Source: JAHFLF01 sp964560145 (GTDB taxonomy: Bacteria; Patescibacteriota; Minisyncoccia; UBA6257; 1-14-0-10-44-23). Taken from it: a DNA stretch of 22,136 bases. Made by a program: the position numbers and the translations under genes. The stretch lies in assembly GCA_964560145.1 (NCBI GenBank), contig CAZLKS010000012.1, forward strand, positions 1-22,136, given 5' to 3'. The notes beneath the pieces were generated by a model, which saw only the letters and a list, made by a program, of their open reading frames with translations, did no database searches and was not told the origin of the DNA. Below are positions 6,237 to 14,510 of this stretch, one piece after another (position 1 is the first letter of the stretch; each line of letters begins with the position of its first letter).

Positions 6237-6265
6237 ATTATATAGCTATGATGCCGTTTAAACAA
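6237..6265 (-). promoter_or_regulatory. Leaderless promoter of the DUF5671-like gene
   Basis: On the minus strand a -35 box TTGTTT (6265-6260), a 17-nt spacer and a perfect -10 box TATAAT (6242-6237) are followed by 7 nt and the ATG at 6229, so the mRNA should start at or one base before the start codon. Confidence 0.7.
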
Positions 6266-6291
6266 ACAACTTATTACGCGAGCAGACCTAA

Positions 6292-7515
6292 CTACTCATA
6301 GCGGAGCGCCACAATCGGTGCGAGTTTAGCCGCCTTACGAGCTGGATAGAGGCCGAAAAGTACGCCAATAACGACCGAAAATCCGACCGATAGAGCGATG
6401 GACTGCCAGCTAAGCACAAACTCCCATAGAAAGCCCTGCGACTGAGCAATCTGGGCAACAATAAACGAGACGATTCCACCGAGAACAATCCCGATTGCAC
6501 CACCGATAAGCGTCACGACAATTGATTCAATTAAGAACTGCAACAGCACATCGCGATTGCGGGCACCAACCGCCTTACGGAGTCCGATTTCAAAGGTTCG
6601 CTCTGACACCGACACATACATGATATTCATGATGCCAATGCCGCCAACGATGAGAGAAATCGAGGCGAGGGCAACGAGTAGAATCTGAATACCGCTAATC
6701 ACTCCCCCAACCAGTTCCTGTGCCTCATCAACGGTGCGGACAACAAAATCATCCTTATCGGGGTCGCTAATTCGGTGCCGATCACGCATCAAAAGCTCAA
6801 TGTCCCCCTTGGTTTCGTCAACTCGACCGACATCAATGAGCTTCCCCGATATAAAACTGACATGGTCAACACCGGCAATCAATTTCTGTAGAGTTCGCAG
6901 TGGCATGAAGACGATATTGTCGCGGTCAAAGAATCCGGCGGCACCACGTGGCTTTACCACGCCCGCAACGCGATACCCGATGTTATTAATGCGAATTGTT
7001 TCGCCAACTGGATCCTGGTCAGGAAAAAACGAATCGCGAACGCCACTGCCGATTACGACAACTCGTCCAACGCTATCATCTTCGGATTTAGTAAAAAATC
7101 GTCCGGTCTCAAGTGGTACTGTATCAACGTAGGGATACTCTGCGGTCACGCCAAAAAGCATCGATTTCTTACTAACACCATTCGCGGCAATCACGGCTTG
7201 ATTGAGCATACCAGCATACACCGCCGAGAAATTCGGTAACTGGCCGATGGCCGCAGCATCAGCAGCCTTGAGCGTTGTCACCTCGATTCCGACAGTGTCC
7301 TGCGTGCCCGGGACGCGAACCTCGACATTCACTACGTCACTACCAAAACTATTAATTTGACCAATAATAAAAGCACGGATTGCGTTGCCAACCGACATCA
7401 CGATAATAACAAGTGCGATGCCGATGACTACGCCCAAAACCGTCAGCGCGGCCCTTCCGCGACGAGCGAACAGCGATGTAATAGCAGCAGTAATTGAGCG
7501 AATAAGGTTATTCAT
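6292..7515 (-). CDS. ABC transporter permease, MacB/FtsX family (second permease)
   Basis: The 407-residue protein has the MacB topology: an N-terminal transmembrane helix (about 20-45), a large extracytoplasmic MacB-PCD domain (about 46-275) and three C-terminal helices within an FtsX domain. The segment SLIVGGIGIMNIMYVSVSER, followed by the coupling stretch EIGLRKAVGAR, is the family hallmark, and the end ARKAAKLAPIVALRYE is typical. Its ATG lies inside the end of the upstream permease gene (8-nt overlap), so the two should be made in equal amounts. It is a paralogue of that permease, sharing the FtsX core and the final ALRYE but differing elsewhere, which suggests a heterodimeric exporter. 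The substrate is unknown; relatives export peptides, macrolides or lipoproteins. Confidence 0.9.
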   Translation of the reverse strand: MNNLIRSITAAITSLFARRGRAALTVLGVVIGIALVIIVMSVGNAIRAFIIGQINSFGSDVVNVEVRVPGTQDTVGIEVTTLKAADAAAIGQLPNFSAVYAGMLNQAVIAANGVSKKSMLFGVTAEYPYVDTVPLETGRFFTKSEDDSVGRVVVIGSGVRDSFFPDQDPVGETIRINNIGYRVAGVVKPRGAAGFFDRDNIVFMPLRTLQKLIAGVDHVSFISGKLIDVGRVDETKGDIELLMRDRHRISDPDKDDFVVRTVDEAQELVGGVISGIQILLVALASISLIVGGIGIMNIMYVSVSERTFEIGLRKAVGARNRDVLLQFLIESIVVTLIGGAIGIVLGGIVSFIVAQIAQSQGFLWEFVLSWQSIALSVGFSVVIGVLFGLYPARKAAKLAPIVALRYE

Positions 7516-8743
7516 AACGGAGTGCCTCGATAGGACTTAACTTTGATGCGCGACGAGCGGGAAAGACGCCAAAAAAGAGCCCGATGGCAGCAGCAATCAC
7601 GCAAGCGACGATGATTGACGACGGTGAAATCAATAATTGCCAATCAAAATTCATGAATCGCGCGATTAAAGCAACTGCCCACGACAGCAGCGAACCAAGC
7701 GCAACTCCGATGACACCTGCGATAAAAGTAATGACAACCGCTTCAACTAAAAACTGATTCAAAATATCTTTGTTGTGCGCTCCAACCGCCTTACGCAATC
7801 CAATCTCATAGGTACGCTCCGAAACCGACACGTACATAATATTCATAATGCCAATGCCGCCAACAATGAGGGAAATCGCCGCGATTGCAGTCAGAAACAG
7901 CGTCAGAGCTCCAGTGATTGAAGTGAGAATAGAAAGTGCCTGTTGCGTATTGCGAACACTAAAATCATCGTTCGTAGGGTCACCGATTCGATGACGCTGC
8001 CTGAGCAACGACTTCACATCCTCCATAACAGCGTCAACATTTGAATCACTATCAACCTTTGCCCGCAAAAGCGCGAGATGTCGAATACCCAAAACAACTT
8101 TTTGCGCAGTGAGTAACGGAATGAATGCGACGTCGTCTTGATTCGAGAAAATCGTCGTACCACGCGCCTTGAGCACACCAATGACGGTATACTTTTCTTT
8201 ACCGAACTGGACCTGCTCACCAACGGGGTCAGTATTCTCAAATAGTTCCGTGGCGACGGTTGCACCTAAAACAACAACGCGAGAAAGCGCCCTATCTTCC
8301 TCGTCGCTAAAAAACCTACCCTGTTCGATTTCTCCATTCTCTACAGCGAGATAGCTTGCTTGTACACCCGAAAACTGCACATTGCGACTAATGCTGCCAT
8401 GGGTCATCGACTCACTTCCGCGAACGTATCCTGTTACCGCCTCAACGTGCGGAACAGTTCGTCCGATCGCTTCAGCGTCTGCATTTACCAGTGTTGTTAT
8501 ATTTATACCAAAGGCTGAAGCGGGTGGTCCCTTCTCATCTGATGCACCAGGGAGAACACCAACGAGATTACTTCCCTGCTTCTTAACTAAATCAAGAATG
8601 AGACCTTGTGCACCGGCACCGACCGAATTAATCAGAATGAATGAAGTGATGCCGATAACAATACCGAGCATGGTTAAAAAGGCGCGTACTTTATTACGCT
8701 GTAGCGATTGTACCGCTGTCTGTAGGTTGATAGAAAAAGTCAT
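7508..8743 (-). CDS. ABC transporter permease, MacB/FtsX family (first permease)
   Basis: The 411-residue protein has one N-terminal helix (around AFLTMLGIVIGITSFILI), a MacB-PCD domain and three C-terminal helices with SLIVGGIGIMNIMYVSVSER followed by EIGLRKAVGAH. It starts 25 nt after the ATPase stop codon and overlaps the second permease by 8 nt, so ATPase and both permeases form one transcription unit. No clear Shine-Dalgarno sequence precedes the ATG. Together with the fusion protein upstream it makes a MacA-MacB-like export system in which ATPase and permease are separate proteins. Confidence 0.9.
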   Translation of the reverse strand: MTFSINLQTAVQSLQRNKVRAFLTMLGIVIGITSFILINSVGAGAQGLILDLVKKQGSNLVGVLPGASDEKGPPASAFGINITTLVNADAEAIGRTVPHVEAVTGYVRGSESMTHGSISRNVQFSGVQASYLAVENGEIEQGRFFSDEEDRALSRVVVLGATVATELFENTDPVGEQVQFGKEKYTVIGVLKARGTTIFSNQDDVAFIPLLTAQKVVLGIRHLALLRAKVDSDSNVDAVMEDVKSLLRQRHRIGDPTNDDFSVRNTQQALSILTSITGALTLFLTAIAAISLIVGGIGIMNIMYVSVSERTYEIGLRKAVGAHNKDILNQFLVEAVVITFIAGVIGVALGSLLSWAVALIARFMNFDWQLLISPSSIIVACVIAAAIGLFFGVFPARRASKLSPIEALRYE

Positions 8744-8768
8744 ACCCGTAGCAGGATGCAGCTATACA

Positions 8769-9488
8769 TTACTTTGCATAGCCGTCCCGACTGGCGATAC
8801 GGCGGTTTTTAACAAGCTCGTCGCCGACTAATTCACCGTCTTTAAGACGTAGGATTCGTTTTGCACCTTCAGCAGCAAATGACTCATGCGTAACCAGAAT
8901 AATCGTTCGCCCCTGATCATTCAGCTTCTGTAGGATTTCAATAATCTGTTGTCCGCTTTTACTATCAAGATTACCCGTTGGTTCATCGGCAAATATAACC
9001 TTGGGGTCGTTAATCAGAGCTCGTGCAATCGCTACGCGCTGCTTTTCCCCTCCCGAAAGCTGGTTACTCAGATGTTCCATGCGGTGACCCATACCAACAC
9101 TTTCGAGTACCTCCTTAATACGCCGCTCGCTCACATGATGACCAGCAACTCGTGAATATTGCAGTGGTAGACGAACGTTATCGAGGACTGTTGTGCGCGG
9201 CAAAAGATTAAATGACTGAAAGACAAAGCCAAGCTTTTGATTACGTAAGTCAGCCAACGAATCATCATCGACATATTCAATGACTTCGCCGTCAAATTCA
9301 TACACACCTCCCGATGGCTTATCAAGGAAACCAAGAATATGCATCAGCGTCGACTTACCGCTACCCGAGGGACCCATAATAGCGACGAATTCGCCAGTGC
9401 CAATGTGCAGGTCAATACCTTTGAGCGCAGTTGTCGGAGTACCATCACCGCCATTGTAAACTTTTTCAATCTTTTTGAGAGTAATCAT
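8769..9488 (-). CDS. ABC transporter ATPase, MacB/LolD type
   Basis: The 239-residue nucleotide-binding protein has Walker A GPSGSGKST (39-47), the Q-loop in FVFQSFNLLP, the signature LSGGEKQRVAIARAL (from 144), Walker B VIFADEP with the TGNLD D-loop, and the switch His201 in LVTHE. These are features of the LolD/MacB subfamily, which powers FtsX-type permeases. All catalytic residues are present. The frame runs on upstream into the gap, but the family's usual N-terminus fits ATG 9488 (MITLKKIEKVY). Three GAGTAATC repeats lie across and just before the start. It should be co-transcribed with the fusion protein gene on the other side of the gap. Confidence 0.93.
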   Translation of the reverse strand: MITLKKIEKVYNGGDGTPTTALKGIDLHIGTGEFVAIMGPSGSGKSTLMHILGFLDKPSGGVYEFDGEVIEYVDDDSLADLRNQKLGFVFQSFNLLPRTTVLDNVRLPLQYSRVAGHHVSERRIKEVLESVGMGHRMEHLSNQLSGGEKQRVAIARALINDPKVIFADEPTGNLDSKSGQQIIEILQKLNDQGRTIILVTHESFAAEGAKRILRLKDGELVGDELVKNRRIASRDGYAK

Positions 9489-9550
9489 AGAGTAATCGCT
9501 AGGAGTAATCGCGAACAATGCTAATAGAAGACGGGTAATAATGCTAATGG
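9479..9550. repeat. Cluster of short direct repeats before the ATPase gene
   Basis: GAGTAATC occurs three times (9479-9486, 9490-9497, 9503-9510), the last two as the 10-mer GAGTAATCGC. A second motif, AATGCTAATRG, occurs twice (9517-9527 and 9540-9550). The cluster abuts the 100-N gap, so the array may continue into it and may have caused the assembly break. Confidence 0.55.
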
Positions 9551-9551
9551 G

Positions 9552-9651
9552 NNNNNNNNNNNNNNNNNNNNNNNNNNNNNNNNNNNNNNNNNNNNNNNNN
9601 NNNNNNNNNNNNNNNNNNNNNNNNNNNNNNNNNNNNNNNNNNNNNNNNNNN
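9552..9651. other. Assembly gap (100 N) between fusion protein and ATPase genes
   Basis: Exactly 100 Ns. The right edge falls immediately at the stop codon of the fusion protein gene (minus strand, 9652-9654). Gene order and strand agree across the gap. Confidence 0.95.
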
Positions 9652-11175
9652 CTACTTCTTTTCACCGGTTATGACCTTCTCACCCTCTACTAAACCACTC
9701 AAGACCTCAATCAACATATCACCCTTGAGTCCAACGGTAATATCACGAACAACGGGCGACGCACCCTCTTTAGCTGGGGCTAGTTTCACGGTTGAAGTGC
9801 CTGCGCGTTGAGTCACGGCACGACGCGGAATCACCAAGACCCCTTCTTTTTGAGTTGTTGTTAAGGTCAGATTCACGCTCATACCTGACTTAAATCGCGC
9901 ATCGGCATTCTTGAAAACGAAATGCGTACGATAATACACAACACCATCAATAGTTGTCTGGTCAGGGTCAATGCTTTCAATTACTAAATCGAACTTTTCA
10001 TCAGGTGAAAGTGCATCGAGTGTACCAACAGCCGCCATACCAACCTTAAGCCGTGCTACGTCAACTTCTGGAACGTTTGAAATGACTTCAAGCGAGTCAG
10101 TTCCAAGAAGGTAAAAAACTTGGTCAGCCGTAGTAACAAGTTCACCGATTTGTTTCGACTTACTACCGACAGTGCCCGCAATCGGTGCACGCAAATACGC
10201 ATCTGACAAATTTTGCTGCGCAATCGAAAGTGCGGCATTTGCTTTTGCAACCTCGGCACTAGCTGAACGTTGAGTCGCCTTCGCCGTGTTCAGGTTCAAG
10301 TTATTCTGAACCTTCGCATCATGAATGTTGGAGGTCAAAGTGACCTCACTACTTATGGCGGAGTTCGTATTTGTCTGCGCAGTCGATAACGTTGACTTAT
10401 ACGTCTCGAGCGTTGCAGCAGCGAGTGAGCCCGTCGGAATAGCCGCAATCGCATTCACGAGAGCAGAAATGGCAGCCTGCAAGTCTTGCAATGGCTTATC
10501 GATGTTCGCCAGCGCAGAATCAATGCGAGACTGCGATGCATTAATCGGAAAACCTTCAAGTTCGGCGTTAATCTTTACCATTGCCGCATCAGCGGTGACT
10601 TTATAGTTATCAGCGTTCGTTATTTTTTGAGAGTCAAGGATAACGTTACGAATCGAAGTCGTTAAGTGGTTGCTACCATCATAAAAAGCAACAAAGGATG
10701 CATACGCCTGCTGCGATAGATTCAAAATTGTATTGAACTTGTTGGGCGCATCAGCATACAGAACAGAAAGTGCCTGCGCTCCCTTCGTTTCAGCGTCAAG
10801 AACACCCTGATCAGCATTTGCAAGTGAAACACGAGCAGCAGTAGCATCCGCTTCAGACTGCGTAACACGACGAGCAAGATCCGATGTGTCGATTGAAGCT
10901 AAAACCTGACCGATAGCGACGGTGTCTCCCACGTCAACGTTCAAACGAGCAATAGTACCAGTCGTCTTAAACCGCAACGAGGCGTAACTCTTTGGCTTGA
11001 TTTGCCCCGTCGCCGTCACCGTTTCGCTGACTGTTCCACGGGCGACTGCAACTGTCTCGTAAGTAGCCGCTGCAGTTCCACCAAAAATCCAATAACCGAG
11101 CAACATCACCGCAAGGATGATACTTGTCCACTTGAGCCATCGCTTTGCCCATAATCTTTTCGCAAGTTCTTTCAT
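9652..11175 (-). CDS. Membrane fusion protein (HlyD/MacA-like) of the ABC exporter
   Basis: The 507-residue adaptor has a short basic N-terminus, one membrane anchor (about 16-32), a biotinyl-lipoyl-like half motif (FKTTGTIARLNVDVGDTVAIGQ, interrupted here only by description; about 70-90), a long Ala/Gln/Asn-rich helical hairpin (about 98-325), the second lipoyl half with LRAPIAGTVGS (about 327-337), and beta-barrel and membrane-proximal domains ending in VVRDITVGLKGD and LVEGEKVITGEKK. The hairpin is long compared with typical MacA. In a cell without an outer membrane the adaptor would act as an extracytoplasmic scaffold for the permeases. It is the first gene of the export operon and is divergent from the coiled-coil gene at 11226, with 50 bp between them. 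Confidence 0.9.
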   Translation of the reverse strand: MKELAKRLWAKRWLKWTSIILAVMLLGYWIFGGTAAATYETVAVARGTVSETVTATGQIKPKSYASLRFKTTGTIARLNVDVGDTVAIGQVLASIDTSDLARRVTQSEADATAARVSLANADQGVLDAETKGAQALSVLYADAPNKFNTILNLSQQAYASFVAFYDGSNHLTTSIRNVILDSQKITNADNYKVTADAAMVKINAELEGFPINASQSRIDSALANIDKPLQDLQAAISALVNAIAAIPTGSLAAATLETYKSTLSTAQTNTNSAISSEVTLTSNIHDAKVQNNLNLNTAKATQRSASAEVAKANAALSIAQQNLSDAYLRAPIAGTVGSKSKQIGELVTTADQVFYLLGTDSLEVISNVPEVDVARLKVGMAAVGTLDALSPDEKFDLVIESIDPDQTTIDGVVYYRTHFVFKNADARFKSGMSVNLTLTTTQKEGVLVIPRRAVTQRAGTSTVKLAPAKEGASPVVRDITVGLKGDMLIEVLSGLVEGEKVITGEKK

Positions 11176-11194
11176 ATGTATGTTTTATGGAACT

Positions 11195-11203
11195 ATTTTA
11201 GCA
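11195..11203 (-). promoter_or_regulatory. Extended -10 promoter of the export operon
   Basis: On the minus strand TGC directly precedes TAAAAT (11200-11195), inside the 13-mer TTTGTGCTAAAAT also seen at the structured-RNA promoter (135-147). Transcription would start near 11188, giving a leader of about 13 nt without a Shine-Dalgarno sequence. Confidence 0.5.
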
Positions 11204-11209
11204 CAAATA

Positions 11210-11218
11210 TGGTATACT
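11210..11218 (+). promoter_or_regulatory. Leaderless extended -10 promoter of the coiled-coil/ATPase operon
   Basis: TGGTATACT (11210-11218) is an extended -10 box; after 7 nt comes the ATG at 11226, so the mRNA should begin at or one base before the start codon. The identical nonamer precedes the LOG-family gene at the other end of the window. No -35 box is evident. Confidence 0.65.
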
Positions 11219-11225
11219 TTCTACT

Positions 11226-11627
11226 ATGGCAGAAGCACAAAACACTGAAACATTTCATCAAGAAATTGCCGCTCTCGAAGCAAAGCTCGCAGCAAAGAAG
11301 CAGGAGCTTATGAACTCTGGCGTTGAATCAAACGAAAAGATGGTTTTTAAACAAGTTGTCCGCGAACACGCAACACCTTCCAACCAACCATCGGCTCAGG
11401 TCCCCACGTCTAATCCAGCGACGGCAACTTCGCCGGCGAGAACAGTCACCAGCGAAGAAGACAGGAAAATCAACCTGTTGATTGCCCACGCGTTCACCAA
11501 GGGCATTTCCGCAGCTATCAACGAGGCACGAAAAACTGGAGATGCCTTCTTCATTGATACGCTCCACGACCGTCTTGCCGACGAGTACTATCAAAAGCTC
11601 CTCGCAGCTCGCAAAATCAAAGCTTAG
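11226..11627 (+). CDS. Small coiled-coil protein upstream of the VirD4-like ATPase
   Basis: The 133-residue protein starts with a predicted coiled coil (ETFHQEIAALEAKLAAKKQE), passes through a Pro/Ser/Thr-rich linker (about 52-74) and ends in a helical domain (DRKINLLIAHAFTKGISAAI, then DTLHDRLADEYYQKLLAARK). No signal peptide or membrane helix is seen. It lies 15 nt upstream of the VirD4-like ATPase gene and probably shares its mRNA. My impression from general knowledge is that a small helical gene at this position recurs in Parcubacteria genomes, but I cannot verify that here. It could be an adaptor or cargo-binding partner of the ATPase; that is inference from position alone. Confidence 0.75.
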   Translation: MAEAQNTETFHQEIAALEAKLAAKKQELMNSGVESNEKMVFKQVVREHATPSNQPSAQVPTSNPATATSPARTVTSEEDRKINLLIAHAFTKGISAAINEARKTGDAFFIDTLHDRLADEYYQKLLAARKIKA

Positions 11628-11642
11628 TGCTTTCAATAATCT

Positions 11643-14114
11643 ATGGATTCACTGGTGATAGGCTCGCTTCTACTCGCACTAGCACTCATAACGACTGGTT
11701 ATGTTATTCGTGCTCGCATTCGAGCCACGGGTGAGTTCAGCCACTCGCTCGGATTAGGACTGCTCAAAATCCAACTTCCGCCAGAAAGGAAGGCGGAGAA
11801 TGATAAAGGAACGGTAACCGAGCTCCGCGAGAAAATTGCCGTGATGGAACAGGTCTACAATCAATTAGCTTCCATTAAAGAAGGTGCCTTTCACAGCTGG
11901 CTCTACGGAAAGCCTTTTTTCAGCCTTGAACTAGCCGTTCCCCACATCGGTCAACAGGTCATTTATTACGTCGCCGTCCCTAAAAGATACGTCAGTAGCG
12001 CCGAAAAGCTTATTCAAGGCGTGTATCCTGAATCATACATCGAGAGAATCACCGACTACACCATTTTCCACCCGGGAGGCGCAGCTTCAGCGGCAACTGC
12101 CAAACTCAAAAGTAAGTTCCTGCCCATTCGCAGCTTCCAAATGATGGACAGCGACCCACTTGCTAGTACGCTGAATGCTTTCTCGAAAATTGCTCATGAG
12201 GGCGAAGGCATGGCACTACAAATCGTCGCCCAAAAAGCCTCACATGACTGGACATCAAAACTCATTAAACTTACCCGTCACCTCAGACAAGGCAAGTCCC
12301 TCAGTAAAGCAATTAGTGACGCTAATAAGAGCGAATTTTCTAAGTCCTTCAAAAAAGCACTCAAGGGTGTCGATAAGAATCAGTCAGGACAGGGCCAAGA
12401 AGACCAGAATCACGGGCCAGCCAATGAGCAACTAGTTCAGGCGGTTGAAAAGAAGGCGGGCAAAATCTTATTTAGTACTAACGTCCGCCTCGTCACCTCC
12501 GCCGCCTCGCATGAGCGCGCGGACCAGCTACTCCAAGAACTCATCACTCCCCTTGCTCAATTTACGAACGAAGAAACAAACGGCTTTGTTTTACATTCTG
12601 AGCACGGACGAGCCTTGCAGAAAACGATTTACCAATACTCCTTTCGAGTTCCCGACAAAGGTAGCGCCGCCATACTTTCAGCCGAAGAATTAAGCAGTAT
12701 CATCCACCTACCAAACACTATCATTGGTGCTAGTAACGTTGAAAACGTTAAGGCAAAAAGTGCACCGGCTCCCGTCACCATGCCACGAGAAGGAATCCTC
12801 CTTGGCGTCAATGTCTACCGTGGCGTCGAAACCGAAGTTCGAATGACCGCGGAAGACCGTCTCCGTCATTTTTACATCATCGGTCAAACAGGTACTGGTA
12901 AGACCTATGGTATGCGCAACATGATTATCCAGGACATCCAGGCTGGTCACGGCGTCTGCTTCATCGACCCGCACGGAGACATGGTTGAGGAAATACTCGG
13001 CTGCGTCCCACCAGAGCGAATCAAGGACGTCGTCTATTTCAATCCGGGTGATGTCGCACGACCAATGGGACTAAATATGCTGGAGTTCGACCCGAATTAT
13101 CCTGAACAAAAAACCTTCGTCATCAACGAGCTACTGGAAATTTTTAACAAGCTCTACGACATGAAGACCTCCGGCGGTCCGATGTTCGAACAGTACTTCC
13201 GTAACGCGACCGGACTTGTCATGGAAGACCCAGAAAGCGGAAACACCCTGCTTGAAATCAACCGCGTCTTCGTCGATAAAAAGTTCCGCGACTATAAACT
13301 CTCCCGTTGCAGCAACCCGCTCATTAAAACCTTCTGGCGAGATGTTGCCGAAAAAGCCGGCGGTGATGCCTCGCTTCAAAACATCGTCCCCTACATTAGC
13401 TCAAAGTTTGATTCCTTCCTGAGCAACGACATCATGCGGCCAATCGTTAGCCAAGAAAAGTCCGCCTTCCGGTTGCGCGAGGTCATGGATAGTCAGAAAA
13501 TTCTACTCATCAATCTGAGTAAGGGACGCCTCGGCGAACTCAACTCATCCCTCATCGGACTCATCATGGTTGGCAAAATACTATTAGCTGCATTCAGCCG
13601 TGCCGATCAGCCAGTCAGCGAAAGAAAGGATTTCTTCCTCTATGCTGACGAGTTCCAAAACGTCGCCACGACCACCATCGAAACGATTCTCTCTGAGGCT
13701 CGTAAATACCGCCTTGGTTTGATTATTGCTCACCAGTTCATCGGGCAGCTCGAAGACGAGATTAAGGACGCCGTCTTCGGCAACGTCGGCTCTATCGCCT
13801 CTTTCCGTGTCGGCGCTGAAGATGCAGAATTCCTAGAAAAGCAATTCAATCCAGTCTTCAGTGCACCGGACCTCATCAACATCGACAACCGTAACTGCTA
13901 CGTGCGCATGTTGATTAATGGCAAAACCGCTCTACCATTCAGTATGAAAACCATTGCCGGTACAAAGAGTAATCCGAATATCGCCGCCAAAGCGAAAGAG
14001 TTCAGCCGCCTAACCTACGGTCGCGACCGCTCGGTTGTTGAAGAAGAAATGAAAGTGAAATTCGCTGCAGTTGAGGCAGCAAAAGTCGCGCCAAAACCAG
14101 CCAGCCCGTTTTAG
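11643..14114 (+). CDS. VirD4/TraG-like ATPase with N-terminal membrane anchor
   Basis: The 823-residue protein starts with one transmembrane helix (about 4-23). An N-terminal accessory domain (about 50-390) with a charged insertion rich in Gln, Asn and Lys (about 230-270) follows. The RecA-like motor domain has Walker A GQTGTGKT (414-421), FIDPHGDMVE, and Walker B FFLYADEFQN (Asp669-Glu670), then an AHQF segment. The DPHGDMVE and YADEFQN motifs place it with the type IV secretion DNA-binding/HerA-VirD4 proteins common in Patescibacteria. It probably pumps DNA or protein at the membrane. No other conjugation or type IV secretion gene is present in the window, so it may serve DNA uptake, chromosome handling or a pilus system. 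The ORF ends exactly at the next gap. Confidence 0.88.
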   Translation: MDSLVIGSLLLALALITTGYVIRARIRATGEFSHSLGLGLLKIQLPPERKAENDKGTVTELREKIAVMEQVYNQLASIKEGAFHSWLYGKPFFSLELAVPHIGQQVIYYVAVPKRYVSSAEKLIQGVYPESYIERITDYTIFHPGGAASAATAKLKSKFLPIRSFQMMDSDPLASTLNAFSKIAHEGEGMALQIVAQKASHDWTSKLIKLTRHLRQGKSLSKAISDANKSEFSKSFKKALKGVDKNQSGQGQEDQNHGPANEQLVQAVEKKAGKILFSTNVRLVTSAASHERADQLLQELITPLAQFTNEETNGFVLHSEHGRALQKTIYQYSFRVPDKGSAAILSAEELSSIIHLPNTIIGASNVENVKAKSAPAPVTMPREGILLGVNVYRGVETEVRMTAEDRLRHFYIIGQTGTGKTYGMRNMIIQDIQAGHGVCFIDPHGDMVEEILGCVPPERIKDVVYFNPGDVARPMGLNMLEFDPNYPEQKTFVINELLEIFNKLYDMKTSGGPMFEQYFRNATGLVMEDPESGNTLLEINRVFVDKKFRDYKLSRCSNPLIKTFWRDVAEKAGGDASLQNIVPYISSKFDSFLSNDIMRPIVSQEKSAFRLREVMDSQKILLINLSKGRLGELNSSLIGLIMVGKILLAAFSRADQPVSERKDFFLYADEFQNVATTTIETILSEARKYRLGLIIAHQFIGQLEDEIKDAVFGNVGSIASFRVGAEDAEFLEKQFNPVFSAPDLINIDNRNCYVRMLINGKTALPFSMKTIAGTKSNPNIAAKAKEFSRLTYGRDRSVVEEEMKVKFAAVEAAKVAPKPASPF

Positions 14115-14214
14115 NNNNNNNNNNNNNNNNNNNNNNNNNNNNNNNNNNNNNNNNNNNNNNNNNNNNNNNNNNNNNNNNNNNNNNNNNNNNNNNNNNNNNN
14201 NNNNNNNNNNNNNN
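14115..14214. other. Assembly gap (100 N) between convergent genes
   Basis: Exactly 100 Ns. The left edge directly follows the TAG of the VirD4-like gene, and three bases after the right edge comes the stop codon of the minus-strand TPR-like gene. A terminator hairpin between convergent genes is a plausible cause of the break. Confidence 0.95.
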
Positions 14215-14217
14215 CAG

Positions 14218-14508
14218 CTACAGGGCTCCTATTTCGTGATTTAATCGCGCAAGGTCAATACCCTCTTTCATCTCTCGTTCACGGGCATAGGTCGCCTTGA
14301 GCATCGCAATACCCACATCCAGCGCCTCGTTGTAATTTCGGCGCGCATCAGTCAGGGCGTCCATGTACGCCATATGAAGCGCAACCTGCCCGCCCGATTG
14401 GGTCTTAGTGAAAGCGTCTGACTCCAAAAAAGAAGTCAGCTTTTCGTGAGCCTCATCATACCGATGCTGCTCCATAAGCTTTTGAATTTGAACTAGGGGG
14501 TCACTCAT
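14218..14508 (-). CDS. TPR-like helical protein, 96 aa
   Basis: The product (MSDPLVQIQKLMEQHRYDEA...) is built of helix pairs with TPR-like residues: a YDEAHEKLTSFLES unit, then ALHMAYMDALTDA and NYNEALDVGIAMLKATY. It would be a soluble scaffold protein. It is the last gene of the LOG/PP2C operon: its ATG is 2 nt after the stop of the 1648-residue protein, and AAAAGGATAGACATG supplies an AAGGA Shine-Dalgarno site overlapping the end of the upstream gene, which suits coupled translation. Its exact family is unknown; a role as partner of the large protein is inferred from this linkage. Confidence 0.75.
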   Translation of the reverse strand: MSDPLVQIQKLMEQHRYDEAHEKLTSFLESDAFTKTQSGGQVALHMAYMDALTDARRNYNEALDVGIAMLKATYAREREMKEGIDLARLNHEIGAL

Positions 14509-14510
14509 GT

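Noticed and set aside
9489..9665. Longer N-terminus of the ABC ATPase through the gap
   Set aside because: It would be made of Ns and intergenic repeats; the family N-terminus fits ATG 9488.
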